DNA from: Roseibium sediminicola
GTDB taxonomy: Bacteria > Pseudomonadota > Alphaproteobacteria > Rhizobiales > Stappiaceae
Assembly (NCBI RefSeq): GCF_023156505.1
Contig: NZ_JALNMJ010000002.1
Location: 392,392-456,391 of the forward strand
Length of the DNA stretch: 64,000 nucleotides
Direction: 5' to 3'
Part shown: positions 55,970-64,000 of the stretch, one piece after another
Layout: each line of letters begins with the position of its first letter
Numbering within the stretch: the stretch's first letter is position 1
The notes under the pieces: generated by a model
Databases searched by the model: none
Seen by the model: the letters and a program-made list of their open reading frames with translations, nothing else
Told to the model about the DNA's origin: nothing
Translations under genes and position numbers: made by a program

Positions 55970-58015
55970 ATGAGTGCAAAAGACGATTTATTTGCTGGCA
56001 ATGCGGCGGTTTCGGCGCCCCTCTCTGACGACGCCCCCGCCCCGATGCCGCAAAAAGCACGTCCGGTCGCACCGGTGGCTGTTACAGAGGACTATTCCGC
56101 GGCCGACATCGAGGTTCTGGAAGGACTGGAGCCGGTTCGCCGGCGTCCGGGCATGTATATCGGCGGCACTGACGAAAAGGCATTGCATCACCTTTTCGCC
56201 GAAGTCATCGACAACTCCATGGACGAGGCTGTCGCGGGTCACGCAACCTGGATCGATGTCAGCCTGACGGCGGACGGCTACCTCACAATCACGGACAATG
56301 GCCGCGGCATCCCGGTCGATCCGCACCCGAAGTTCAAGGACAAATCCGCGCTTGAGGTCATCATGACCACATTGCACGCGGGCGGCAAATTCGACAGCAA
56401 GGTCTATGAAACCTCCGGCGGCCTGCACGGTGTCGGCATTTCTGTGGTGAATGCGCTGTCGGAAGAACTCGTTGTCGAGGTGGCGCGCAGCCGCAAGCTT
56501 TATCGCCAGGTTTTCAGACGCGGTCACCCGGTCGCGCCGCTCGAATTTGTCGGCGACACCCAGAACCGCCGCGGAACGCAGGTCCGGTTTAAGCCGGACG
56601 AACAGATTTTCGGCAAGGGCGCGCATTTCAAGCCGGCACGCCTTTTGAAGATGGCCCGCTCCAAGGCCTATCTGTTCGGCGGTGTCGAAATCCGCTGGCA
56701 TTGCGCGCCCGACCTCATCGGTGAAAAGGACGAGACACCGGCGGAAGCCGTGTTCCATTTCCCCGGAGGTCTCCGGGACTTTCTGGGCGAGCGGCTGAAG
56801 AGCGAGCGCCGGGTGGTCGACGAGGTTTTCGCGGGCCGCACGGACAATGCCGGCAAGCATGGGTCTGTGGAATGGGCGGTCAGCTGGTTTGCCGGCGACG
56901 GCTTCGTCAATTCCTACTGTAATACTGTGCCGACGCCCGAGGGCGGTACGCACGAAGCCGGCTTCCGCTATGCGCTGTTGCGTGGTCTGAAAGCCTATGG
57001 CGAGCTGACCAACAACAAGAAGGCTGCGATCATCACCGGTGACGACGTCATGACGTCGGCCGGCGGCATGCTGTCCGTGTTCATCCGCGAACCTGAATTT
57101 GTCGGGCAGACCAAGGACAAGCTTGCGACCAACGAGGCAACCCGGATTACCGAGGCGGCCGTTCGCGACGCCTTTGACCACTGGCTGACAGCATCTCCCA
57201 ACCAGGCCAACAAGCTTCTGGAATGGGTCATCGACCGCGCGGATGAGCGTTTGCGCCGCCGTCAGGAAAAGGACGTTGCGCGCAAGACGGCTGTTCGCAA
57301 ACTGCGCCTGCCCGGCAAGCTGGCGGATTGCTCCGCCAATCAGGCAGATGGCACCGAACTCTTCATTGTCGAGGGCGACTCGGCCGGCGGCTCCGCCAAA
57401 CAGGCCCGCAACCGATCCAACCAGGCCGTGTTGCCTCTGCGCGGCAAGATCCTCAATGTCGCCAATGCCGGCCGTGACAAGCTGGTGGCCAACCAGCAGC
57501 TGGCCGACCTGATCCAGGCCCTTGGCTGCGGCACACGTTCCCAGTACCAGGACAGCGATCTTCGCTATGAAAAGATCGTCATCATGACGGATGCGGATGT
57601 CGACGGCGCGCATATCGCATCCCTGCTGATCACCTTCTTCTACCGGGAAATGCCGGAGCTGATCCGCTCCGGTCACCTTTATCTCGCCGTACCGCCGCTC
57701 TACCGGATCAGCCAGGGTGGCAAAACGCTTTACGCACGCGACGACGCCCATAAGGACGAGCTTCTGGAAACCGTCTTCAAGGGCAGGTCCAAGGTCGAAA
57801 TCGGCCGGTTCAAGGGTCTCGGCGAGATGCTGCCCGCGCAGCTGAAGGAAACCACGATGGATCCGTCAAAGCGGGCGATGCTCAAGGTCCAGGTCGAAGA
57901 AGAGGCGATCGCCGAAACCAACGACACGGTCGAACGCCTCATGGGCAACAAACCGGAAGCCCGCTTCCGCTTTATCCAGGAAAATGCGGAATTCGCGGAA
58001 GATCTTGATATCTGA
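55970..58015 (+). CDS. parE: DNA topoisomerase IV subunit B (ParE)
   Basis: ATPase subunit of topoisomerase IV, which separates replicated chromosomes. The 681-residue protein has an N-terminal 40-residue extension, then the GHKL ATPase (VIDNSMDEAVAG, DNGRGIPVDPHP, TLHAGGKFDSKVYETSGGLH), the transducer domain, and the TOPRIM motif with EGDSAGGSAKQARNRSNQAV and the catalytic acidic stretch ADVDGAHI. ParE rather than GyrB is supported by the length, the LPLRGKILNVANA block and the ALGCGTRSQYQDSDLR segment. No partner parC in this window. Confidence 0.92.
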   Translation: MSAKDDLFAGNAAVSAPLSDDAPAPMPQKARPVAPVAVTEDYSAADIEVLEGLEPVRRRPGMYIGGTDEKALHHLFAEVIDNSMDEAVAGHATWIDVSLTADGYLTITDNGRGIPVDPHPKFKDKSALEVIMTTLHAGGKFDSKVYETSGGLHGVGISVVNALSEELVVEVARSRKLYRQVFRRGHPVAPLEFVGDTQNRRGTQVRFKPDEQIFGKGAHFKPARLLKMARSKAYLFGGVEIRWHCAPDLIGEKDETPAEAVFHFPGGLRDFLGERLKSERRVVDEVFAGRTDNAGKHGSVEWAVSWFAGDGFVNSYCNTVPTPEGGTHEAGFRYALLRGLKAYGELTNNKKAAIITGDDVMTSAGGMLSVFIREPEFVGQTKDKLATNEATRITEAAVRDAFDHWLTASPNQANKLLEWVIDRADERLRRRQEKDVARKTAVRKLRLPGKLADCSANQADGTELFIVEGDSAGGSAKQARNRSNQAVLPLRGKILNVANAGRDKLVANQQLADLIQALGCGTRSQYQDSDLRYEKIVIMTDADVDGAHIASLLITFFYREMPELIRSGHLYLAVPPLYRISQGGKTLYARDDAHKDELLETVFKGRSKVEIGRFKGLGEMLPAQLKETTMDPSKRAMLKVQVEEEAIAETNDTVERLMGNKPEARFRFIQENAEFAEDLDI

Positions 58016-58103
58016 TCCAGAAAACGGCTAGTTTAGGAGCCGTTCGGATCTCACAGCGTGCGCCGCAACATATTTTCTCAAACCCGCCGGTCGGAAAAGT
58101 ACA

Positions 58104-58835
58104 ATGTTAAACCGGGTGTATTCCATTTTTGATAAGCGGATCCGTCCGCTTCGAAACCATGTTTACTTAGCGTTTCCAAAGCACAACATCGCATATGCCC
58201 GGATTGCCGAACCCGCATTTCAGATGCTGAGGCCGGTTTTGCATCGATTGGCGGGCACAGAGGCTCTTCTGCCTAAGCGCAACACCGCCTCAGACCAAAT
58301 GGCTGGAACGGAACGTCTGCTGTTCCATGGCGACGTTGAACTGCTGACGGCCCGGGAACTCAAGAAACGCCACCCTGACATGAAGGTTGTCGCCTGGGTG
58401 CAGGATCCCCTGCACAGGCTCGCCTATTGTTATGACAAGATCATCGTAAAATCGGAGGAGCTGCCGGCCTATTACGATGAGCGCCACTTTTCCAAGGCCA
58501 TGTCACCGCGTGAATTCGTCGGCCTGGTGGCCGCGATTTCCGACCTGGAAGCAGACAATCTGTTTCGAAGCCAGTCCGCCTCTCTGACCTACAAGGGCAT
58601 GCTGACGGCGAACCTGGTGCTGCAGCTGGAAGACTTTGAACGGTCCCTGTCGAAATTCCTGACGGAAGCCGGAATAAGCATCCGCCCCCTGCCCGCGTCG
58701 ACCTATCGACTGACCAGCTTCGTGACACACTCCACCTTGCGTGCCTTCAACGATACTGTTCTGGTGCAGACGCTGAGACAGCGGTACCGCGCCGATTACG
58801 AAATGTTTTATTCCCAGGAAGCGCTGCCCGCCTGA
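58104..58835 (+). CDS. Sulfotransferase-like hypothetical protein
   Basis: 243-residue soluble protein related to sulfotransferase-2-like families. A core strand-loop reads FPKHNIAYARIAEPAFQML where the 5'-phosphosulfate loop would be, and the 3'-phosphate loop VVAWVQDPLHRLAYCYDKI resembles VRNPxxRxxSxY but with Q for R and A for S. The C-terminus has LRQRYRADYEMFY, the common AxDYxxF motif. Substitutions in both nucleotide-binding loops suggest it may not use PAPS. The ATG at 58104 is 89 bases after parE. Function unknown. Confidence 0.68.
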   Translation: MLNRVYSIFDKRIRPLRNHVYLAFPKHNIAYARIAEPAFQMLRPVLHRLAGTEALLPKRNTASDQMAGTERLLFHGDVELLTARELKKRHPDMKVVAWVQDPLHRLAYCYDKIIVKSEELPAYYDERHFSKAMSPREFVGLVAAISDLEADNLFRSQSASLTYKGMLTANLVLQLEDFERSLSKFLTEAGISIRPLPASTYRLTSFVTHSTLRAFNDTVLVQTLRQRYRADYEMFYSQEALPA

Positions 58836-59105
58836 CGGAACTGGCGGGGACTGCTTCGGTTTTTCGCCAAAGCGGCCCCTTCGGGAAACGGTTTCTTCTG
58901 TTACAATGCGTGAGTTGCACTTCACACGAGAGAAAATTCATTCCGACATCATAGCGCTCGGCTGTTGCATTATTAACTGAGATGGCAAATCAAAGCCGGA
59001 AATACTCGAATTTCTTGGCATTTTACCACATCAGCGCATTGACACCTGAGCGCATGAATGTAGGGTGTGCGCACGTTGGCACCGGCGGTTCCCAAGGTGC
59101 CGCCT

Positions 59106-60578
59106 ATGAACAATCACAACATCTGGGCAAAGCGCTCCATGGCATTTGATACTCTCGGTCTTAGCGAGAAGGTCCTCGCTGCAGTCGAAGCAGCAGGTTA
59201 TAAAGAACCCACCGCGATCCAGTCGGGGGCAATTCCGCAGGTTCTGGAACGCCGGGATATTCTGGGCATCGCCCAGACCGGCACCGGCAAGACCGCCAGC
59301 TTCACTCTGCCTATGCTGACACTGCTCGAAAAAGGCCGCGCCCGGGCTCGGATGCCGCGCACCCTTATTCTCGAACCGACCCGCGAACTGGCGGCTCAGG
59401 TCGAAGAGAATTTCGAGAGATACGGCACCAATCACAAGCTCAATGTTGCGCTGCTGATCGGCGGCGTCTCCTTCTCCGAACAGGACAAGAAGCTTGATCG
59501 TGGAACGGATGTTCTGATCGCGACGCCGGGCCGTCTGCTCGACCATTTCGAGCGTGGCAAGCTGTTGCTCCAGGGTGTCGAGATCCTCGTCATCGACGAA
59601 GCTGACCGCATGCTGGACATGGGTTTCATTCCCGATATCGAGCGGATCTGCAAACTGATCCCGTTCACGCGCCAGACCCTGTTCTTCTCGGCAACGATGC
59701 CGCCCGAGATCCAGCGTCTGACGGAAGCCTTCCTTCAAAATCCGGCCCGGATCGAAGTTGCGCCGACCTCGTCGACGGCCGACAATGTTGCGCAATTCCT
59801 GAAGGCCAGCCCGTCCCAGGACTATGAAAAGCGCGCCACGCTGCGCGAACTCCTGGAAGGAGCGGAGGACCTGCAGAACGCGATCGTCTTCTGCAATCGC
59901 AAGCGTGACGTCACGACGCTGTTCCGCTCGCTTGAGCGCCATGAATACAATGTTGGCGCGCTGCACGGCGACATGGACCAGCGCACACGTATGATGATGC
60001 TGGACAATTTCCGCAAGGGGAACATCAAGCTTCTGGTTGCAAGCGACGTCGCCGCGCGCGGCCTGGACATTCCGGAAGTCAGTCACGTGTTCAATTTCGA
60101 TGTTCCGATCAATGCCGAGGACTATGTCCACCGCATTGGCCGAACCGGCCGCGCGGGCCGCTCCGGAACGGCTTTCACGCTGGTAACCGGCGAGGATCAG
60201 AAATATCTGGACGCCATCGAGACCCTGATCAAGAAGTCCATCGACTGGCTCGGTGACCCGATCGATTTCGAGGCAGCCGCCCAGGAGCGCAAGGCACGCC
60301 GCAGAGGCGCCAAGTCCGCCAAGTCGAGCAACGACAATGACGCGGATATGGCCAAGACCAAAGGCCGCCGACGGTCTCAGACCAAACCACGCGAGACCAG
60401 CAAAGACGTCATCGAGGAGCAAGCCGACGCCGTGACCATGCCGAGCCCAGTTTCAAGTCTTCAGCAAAGATCAGCCGCGAAAAAGTCCCGAAGCGACAAA
60501 ATGGAGCCTGCCTTTGGCGCCGGCGTCCACATCCCAGCCTTTTTGCTGCGCGAACCTCGGCCGAAAAAGGCTTCATAA
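59106..60578 (+). CDS. DEAD-box ATP-dependent RNA helicase (RhlE-like)
   Basis: 490-residue helicase with the full DEAD-box series. The Q motif is FDTLGLSEKVLAAVEAAGY and motif I AQTGTGKT; EPTRELAAQ and TPGRLLDH are Ia and Ib. Motif II is VIDEADRMLDMGF, motif III SATMP. Motifs V and VI are VASDVAARGLDIPEV and HRIGRTGRAG. A basic, low-complexity C-terminal tail of about 100 residues (RKARRRGAKSAKSS and RRRSQTKPR) probably binds RNA. The start at 59106 has AAGG upstream; the GTG at 59067 is less likely. Confidence 0.94.
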   Translation: MNNHNIWAKRSMAFDTLGLSEKVLAAVEAAGYKEPTAIQSGAIPQVLERRDILGIAQTGTGKTASFTLPMLTLLEKGRARARMPRTLILEPTRELAAQVEENFERYGTNHKLNVALLIGGVSFSEQDKKLDRGTDVLIATPGRLLDHFERGKLLLQGVEILVIDEADRMLDMGFIPDIERICKLIPFTRQTLFFSATMPPEIQRLTEAFLQNPARIEVAPTSSTADNVAQFLKASPSQDYEKRATLRELLEGAEDLQNAIVFCNRKRDVTTLFRSLERHEYNVGALHGDMDQRTRMMMLDNFRKGNIKLLVASDVAARGLDIPEVSHVFNFDVPINAEDYVHRIGRTGRAGRSGTAFTLVTGEDQKYLDAIETLIKKSIDWLGDPIDFEAAAQERKARRRGAKSAKSSNDNDADMAKTKGRRRSQTKPRETSKDVIEEQADAVTMPSPVSSLQQRSAAKKSRSDKMEPAFGAGVHIPAFLLREPRPKKAS

Positions 60579-60701
60579 GTTCGAATTCCCTCAAGGATTC
60601 GCCGCAGGCTTAACGGCTCCTTAAGCCTTCCATCAGAGTTTTAATACCAGATCTTGCGCCCGTGTGGGGCGGTGATGCAAGACAGGTACGAGAGAACCCT
60701 G

Positions 60702-61763
60702 ATGGCGGATGAAGACGACCATAAGCGGACGATCCAGTATGGAGAATCCGCGATCAGCTACATCAAGAAGAACATTCTTCCGGCCTACCCGCGTTCCTAT
60801 GAACTCTGGTACACCTACGCGGCCGGCTATAATCAGGGCCTCAACCGGGCCGTCAACGAATCCATCAAAACCAATGGCCGCATCAGCACAGACGAAATGC
60901 TGACGCTTTACGGCCGGTTTCTGTCGCCAACCCGCCTTGGCGACAGGCTTGATGAAGTCGGATCCAAAGTCTCCCGGGAAGTTGAAGAACTGGTCGATAC
61001 GCTGAAACTCAGCGCCGACGCGACCTCGGATTACGGTACGGCGCTGGAACAGGCTGGCGAAAAGATCAAATCGGTAGCCGATCCTGAAAAGCTGCAGATG
61101 TATGTGACTCATCTGGTCAAATCGACTCAGAATGCCGTCGCGTCCAACCGCAAGCTTGAAAGCCAGCTTCTGGAATCCAAGAAGCATATCGAGAACCTGC
61201 AGTCGTCGCTCGAAGCGATTCGCTACGAAAGCCTGACAGACGAGCTGACTACGCTCAACAATCGCAAGCATTTCGAAAACTCGATCGAACGGGTAATCGA
61301 TCACTCAATCGAAAGCGGCCGCGGCTTTTCGCTGCTGATGACCGACATCGATCATTTCAAGAAATTCAATGACACCTTTGGCCACCAGACTGGTGATCAG
61401 GTGCTGCGACTGGTGGCGCTCGCGGTCAAGCAGAACATCAAGGCCCAGGACATCGCCTGCCGGTATGGTGGCGAGGAATTCGCGATCATCCTTCCCCATA
61501 TCGGGCTGGAGGAAGCTGCCACCATCGGCGAGCACATCCGCACGGCCGTAATGTCCAAGGAACTCGTCAAACGCTCGACCGGTGAAAACCTGGGCCGTGT
61601 CACCATCTCGGTGGGCGTTGCCACCTTCGAAAAGATGGACACCGCACACACCATCGTGTCGCGTGCGGACGAGGCGCTGTACCTTGCCAAGAATGCCGGC
61701 AGGAACCTGGTCAAGACGGAATTGGACCTGGCCGACAATCAGGACCAGGAAGACGTCGCCTGA
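60702..61763 (+). CDS. Diguanylate cyclase (GGDEF domain)
   Basis: Cyclic-di-GMP synthase of about 353 residues. The N-terminal region (residues 1-165) is helical with no transmembrane span, ending in a coiled coil (SNRKLESQLLESKKHIENL). The C-terminal GGDEF domain contains DELTTLNNRKHFE, LMTDIDHFKKFNDTFGHQ and the active-site RYGGEEFAIILP (residues 254-265); GGEEF is a functional variant. An ATG at 60675 gives nine more residues; the one at 60702 has GAGAGAA upstream. Input signal unknown. Confidence 0.92.
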   Translation: MADEDDHKRTIQYGESAISYIKKNILPAYPRSYELWYTYAAGYNQGLNRAVNESIKTNGRISTDEMLTLYGRFLSPTRLGDRLDEVGSKVSREVEELVDTLKLSADATSDYGTALEQAGEKIKSVADPEKLQMYVTHLVKSTQNAVASNRKLESQLLESKKHIENLQSSLEAIRYESLTDELTTLNNRKHFENSIERVIDHSIESGRGFSLLMTDIDHFKKFNDTFGHQTGDQVLRLVALAVKQNIKAQDIACRYGGEEFAIILPHIGLEEAATIGEHIRTAVMSKELVKRSTGENLGRVTISVGVATFEKMDTAHTIVSRADEALYLAKNAGRNLVKTELDLADNQDQEDVA

Positions 61764-61808
61764 CCTTATCAAGCCACGTCATTGTGAACTAAGGGATCTT
61801 CGGATGGG

Positions 61809-61835
61809 CTGAGCGGGAAACCGGCTCAGTCTTTT
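61809..61835. terminator. Terminator between convergent GGDEF and tenA genes
   Basis: CTGAGC (61809-61814) pairs with GCTCAG (61824-61829), followed on the plus strand by TCTTTTA. It overlaps the tenA stop at 61826-61828. Confidence 0.68.
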
Positions 61836-62488
61836 ACGTTTAGACCCATTTGCCAGAAATCGCTTTCCAGACGGCAGGCTTTCTCAAACAGGGACAACAC
61901 ACGCGGGTAGCGCTGCTCCGTCATGACCTGTTCCGCCGTGCCGTTCAGCCATTCCGTGAAGCTACCTGCGAGATCCTGATAGGTTTCGCCGGCATATTCC
62001 CGGATCCATCTCTGATAGGGATTGGCGTCGTCATCGCAGTCCTCGGCGGCAAGGCGCGCTCCGATTTCAGCGTAGCCAATCACACAAGGCGCGAGGGCCG
62101 CTTGCAGGTCCAGGAGATCGCCAGCCATGCCCGCATCCAGGACGAAGCGCGTATAGGCCATGGTCGGCGTGTCCTCCGGCGCGTTTTCAATGGCCGTCCG
62201 GTCCATGCCCCAGCTGCCGCACAGCTCAAGATGCAGATCCAGCTCAACATCGAGAATCGCCTTCACGCCTTCCAGCGACTGGCGCATGTCTGCGACACTG
62301 TGGCTCTTGTAGACACCGAGCGCATAGGCCCGGGCGAACTGGATCAGGAACAGGTAGTCCTGGACCAGGTAATGCTTGAAACAGGCCAGCGGCAGCGTAC
62401 CCGCCCCGAGCTGTTCGACAAAGCTGTGACGAGTGTAGTCGGCCCATTGCGGGGCCGCGTCGGCCTTCAGCCGGTCGAACAAGGTCAT
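61826..62488 (-). CDS. tenA: TenA-like thiaminase II
   Basis: Thiamine-pyrimidine salvage hydrolase (aminopyrimidine aminohydrolase) of 220 residues. The TenA pattern is present: FKHYLVQDYLFLIQFARAYALG, LELCGSWGMD, the nucleophile C135 in ALAPCVIGYAEIG and the acid near E208 in ACRLESDFW. No thiamine riboswitch is visible; only 40 bases separate it from the suf-operon A-type carrier on the same strand, so it is likely read through from suf. Confidence 0.9.
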   Translation of the reverse strand: MTLFDRLKADAAPQWADYTRHSFVEQLGAGTLPLACFKHYLVQDYLFLIQFARAYALGVYKSHSVADMRQSLEGVKAILDVELDLHLELCGSWGMDRTAIENAPEDTPTMAYTRFVLDAGMAGDLLDLQAALAPCVIGYAEIGARLAAEDCDDDANPYQRWIREYAGETYQDLAGSFTEWLNGTAEQVMTEQRYPRVLSLFEKACRLESDFWQMGLNVKD

Positions 62489-62528
62489 GAAACGCTCTTT
62501 TTAGAAAGAAGGCTGGAAGCGGCGCCTG

Positions 62529-62906
62529 TCAGCGCGCGAGGGAATTCAGATCAGCGGCCTGAAGCGAAACGGATTCACCACAGCCACAGGCAGACACTTC
62601 GTTAGGATTCTTGAACACGAAACCGGAGCGGAACTTGGTGACTTCGAAATCCATTTCCGTGCCGAGTAGAAAAAGCACCGCCGACGGATCGACAAAGAGC
62701 TTGGCGCCCTTGTCCTCGATCACGTCGTCGCCTGACTTGGCTTCCTCGACGAGGTCCATGGTGTATTCCATGCCCGCGCAGCCGCCCTTCTTGATGCCCA
62801 CGCGCAGCCCGACAGCGTTCTTGTCGGAGTTCTCGACAAGTTCCTTCACGCGGTCTGCGGCGGCATCGGTCAGGGTCATGACCTGAAATTTTGCGGCGGA
62901 AGCCAT
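62529..62906 (-). CDS. sufA: SufA-like A-type iron-sulfur carrier
   Basis: 125-residue HesB/IscA/SufA protein. Cluster cysteines lie in KKGGCAGMEYTMDLV and ACGCGESV. A short N-terminal extension precedes the domain. It sits downstream of the SufT-like and SufS genes on the same strand, so it belongs to the suf operon. SufA rather than ErpA is chosen by context. The neighbouring tenA follows after 40 bases. Confidence 0.9.
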   Translation of the reverse strand: MASAAKFQVMTLTDAAADRVKELVENSDKNAVGLRVGIKKGGCAGMEYTMDLVEEAKSGDDVIEDKGAKLFVDPSAVLFLLGTEMDFEVTKFRSGFVFKNPNEVSACGCGESVSLQAADLNSLAR

Positions 62907-62977
62907 GCTGTCCTCAATCAGTTCCGGGTATAAAAGCTGATATGGGGTCTCAGCTTATCGGAAAAAAGCCCCTGGCT

Positions 62978-63373
62978 TCAATACCAGTTGAGCGCGACCT
63001 TGGCTTCATCGGACATCCGGTCCGGCGTCCAGGGCGGATCGAAGACCATGTCGACATTGACAGGGCCGACACCGGCCACGGAGGCAACCGCGTTTTCCAC
63101 CCAGCCCGGCATTTCACCGGCCACAGGGCAGCCGGGCGCGGTCAGGGTCATGTCGATATTGATCGACCGGTCATCCTCGATGTCGACCTTGTAGATCAGG
63201 CCGAGCTCATAGATATCGCAGGGGATTTCCGGGTCGTAGACCGTCTTCAGCGCCCCGACAATGTCGGTGGTCAGCCGGTCCAGTTCATCCGCCGGAATGG
63301 CGCTCTTGGCGGAGACTTCCGCCTGAAGCTCCTCGCCGCCGGCGCCGGTGTCAATCGTGGTAGCGTTTTCCAT
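62978..63373 (-). CDS. SUF system DUF59/MIP18-family assembly protein (SufT-like)
   Basis: 131-residue protein: an acidic N-terminal leader of about 25 residues, then the DUF59 domain with ADELDRLTTDIVGALKTVYDPEIP, DIYELGLIYKVDIEDDRS, and MTLTAPGCPVAGEMPGWVENAV, including the conserved cysteine in APGCP. It assists Fe-S cluster maturation in the Suf pathway. It begins 11 bases after the sufS stop, in the common alphaproteobacterial order. Confidence 0.9.
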   Translation of the reverse strand: MENATTIDTGAGGEELQAEVSAKSAIPADELDRLTTDIVGALKTVYDPEIPCDIYELGLIYKVDIEDDRSINIDMTLTAPGCPVAGEMPGWVENAVASVAGVGPVNVDMVFDPPWTPDRMSDEAKVALNWY

Positions 63374-63384
63374 AGGGTCCGTCC

Positions 63385-64000
63385 TTACCCGAAAAAGCTC
63401 TGTGCTTTCAACAGGGCTTCATAAAGAGCGTCCACCTCCGAACGCGTGTTGTAAAGCCCGAAACTTGCCCGACATGTAGAGGTCACGCCGTATCTTGCCA
63501 AGAGCGGCTGGGCACAATGCGTGCCTGCTCTGACCGCAACCCCCGCCCGGTCGATGATCGTCGCAACGTCATGGGCGTGCGCGCCTTCCAGTTCGAAGGA
63601 AACGATCGCCCCCTTGCCCGGCGCGTCGCCGAAGATGCGCAGCGAATTGATTTCGCGCAGCTTCTGATGGGCATAGTCCTTCAGCTCCGCCTCGTGGCGG
63701 GCAATGTTGTCCCTGCCGAGAGCATCCATGTAGTCAAGCGCCGCGCCAAGCCCGATAGCCTGCACGATCGGCGGTGTGCCCGCCTCGAAGCGATGCGGCG
63801 GATCATTGTAAGTGACGATATCCTCGGTGACATCGAGGATCATCTCGCCGCCGCCGTTGAACGGACGCAGCGCCTTCAGCCGCTCAGGCTTGCCCCAGAG
63901 CACGCCGATGCCCGACGGGCCATAGACCTTGTGGCCGGTGAAAACGTAATAGTCGCAATCGAGATCCTGGACATCCACCGGCAAATGGACTGCCGCCTGG
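63385..64000 (-). CDS. sufS: Cysteine desulfurase SufS, partial (5' end beyond the window)
   Basis: PLP-dependent enzyme that releases sulfur from cysteine for cluster assembly. The visible 200-odd residues are the C-terminal half: AAVHLPVDVQDLDCDYYVFT, the PLP-lysine motif GHKVYGPSGIGVLWGK, GTPPIVQAIGLGAALDYMD, and the catalytic-cysteine loop AGTHCAQPLLARYG. The reading frame stays open to base 64000, so the start is outside. The stop is at 63385. It heads the visible suf genes. Confidence 0.94.
   Translation of the reverse strand, partial: QAAVHLPVDVQDLDCDYYVFTGHKVYGPSGIGVLWGKPERLKALRPFNGGGEMILDVTEDIVTYNDPPHRFEAGTPPIVQAIGLGAALDYMDALGRDNIARHEAELKDYAHQKLREINSLRIFGDAPGKGAIVSFELEGAHAHDVATIIDRAGVAVRAGTHCAQPLLARYGVTSTCRASFGLYNTRSEVDALYEALLKAQSFFG

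Noticed and set aside
55988..57751. 587-codon minus-strand frame across parE
   Set aside because: Antisense to a confident ParE gene, no family signature; third-position GC bias explains the open frame.
59031..60422. 463-codon minus-strand frame across the DEAD-box helicase
   Set aside because: Antisense shadow; the helicase motifs on the plus strand are complete.
62489..62528. Possible thiamine (TPP) riboswitch before tenA
   Set aside because: Only 40 bases separate tenA from sufA and they lack the conserved thi-box helices.

Overview
The window is one continuous stretch of alphaproteobacterial chromosome, GC-rich and densely coding. Gene content and order point to the Hyphomicrobiales (Rhizobiales). 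The markers are ntrC-ntrB-dusB-ispDF-cinA, the pdhA-pdhB-pdhC-lpdA-lipA run with a lipoyl domain on the E1 beta subunit, the dgt-argS-SPOR-nagZ-scpA-scpB-tatABC-serS-surE-pcm-nlpD-yajC-secD-secF run, and an ExoR-like regulator. A marine Stappiaceae member (Labrenzia/Roseibium/Stappia type) is my best guess, but that is inference from gene order, not a search result. I recognised no tRNA, rRNA, CRISPR array, prophage or insertion sequence.

Layout. 0-5.6 kb: nitrogen two-component system, tRNA dihydrouridine synthase, bifunctional IspDF and a CinA-like amidase. 5.6-7.5 kb: three tandem paralogous small secreted proteins of unknown function, then a long imperfect inverted repeat. 7.5-16 kb: Coq10-like protein, lipoyl synthase, thioesterase, two GlsB/YeaQ-type membrane proteins with a probable 57-residue membrane protein between them, the pyruvate dehydrogenase operon and an FtsB-like divisome protein. 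16-24.6 kb: Pcm-type methyltransferase, two small uncharacterised genes (one with a HExxH motif), a periplasmic L,D-transpeptidase, and divergent ssb/uvrA with a LexA-like box.

24.8-26.1 kb is the most unusual part. Two 49-residue DUF1127 proteins are each followed at once by an RNA-like module of hairpins that present CCTCCTCCC (anti-Shine-Dalgarno) in their loops and end in a terminator-like stem. This matches the alphaproteobacterial CcsR / alpha-r14 ('cuckoo') small RNA arrangement. A DUF6429-type gene broken by an in-frame stop lies between them.

26-47 kb: trmFO, a pair of proteins related to mitochondrial complex I assembly factors next to secF-secD-yajC, a DUF815 ATPase, an NlpD-like lipoprotein whose LytM active site is degenerate, pcm-surE, serS, tatABC, an orphan ABC ATPase, scpAB and nagZ. 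An accessory patch (esterase, EamA transporter, LysR regulator with a perfect palindrome) interrupts the cell-envelope cluster. 47-64 kb: SPOR protein, argS, dgt, erpA, exonuclease III, exoR-like, parE, a sulfotransferase-like protein, a DEAD-box helicase, a diguanylate cyclase, tenA, and the end of a suf operon (A-type carrier, SufT-like protein, partial sufS) running off the right edge.

Most of the window is housekeeping: central carbon and lipoate metabolism, protein export by Sec and Tat, chromosome segregation and decatenation, Fe-S biogenesis and envelope remodelling. Start codons were chosen from Shine-Dalgarno sequences, family length and overlap with neighbours.
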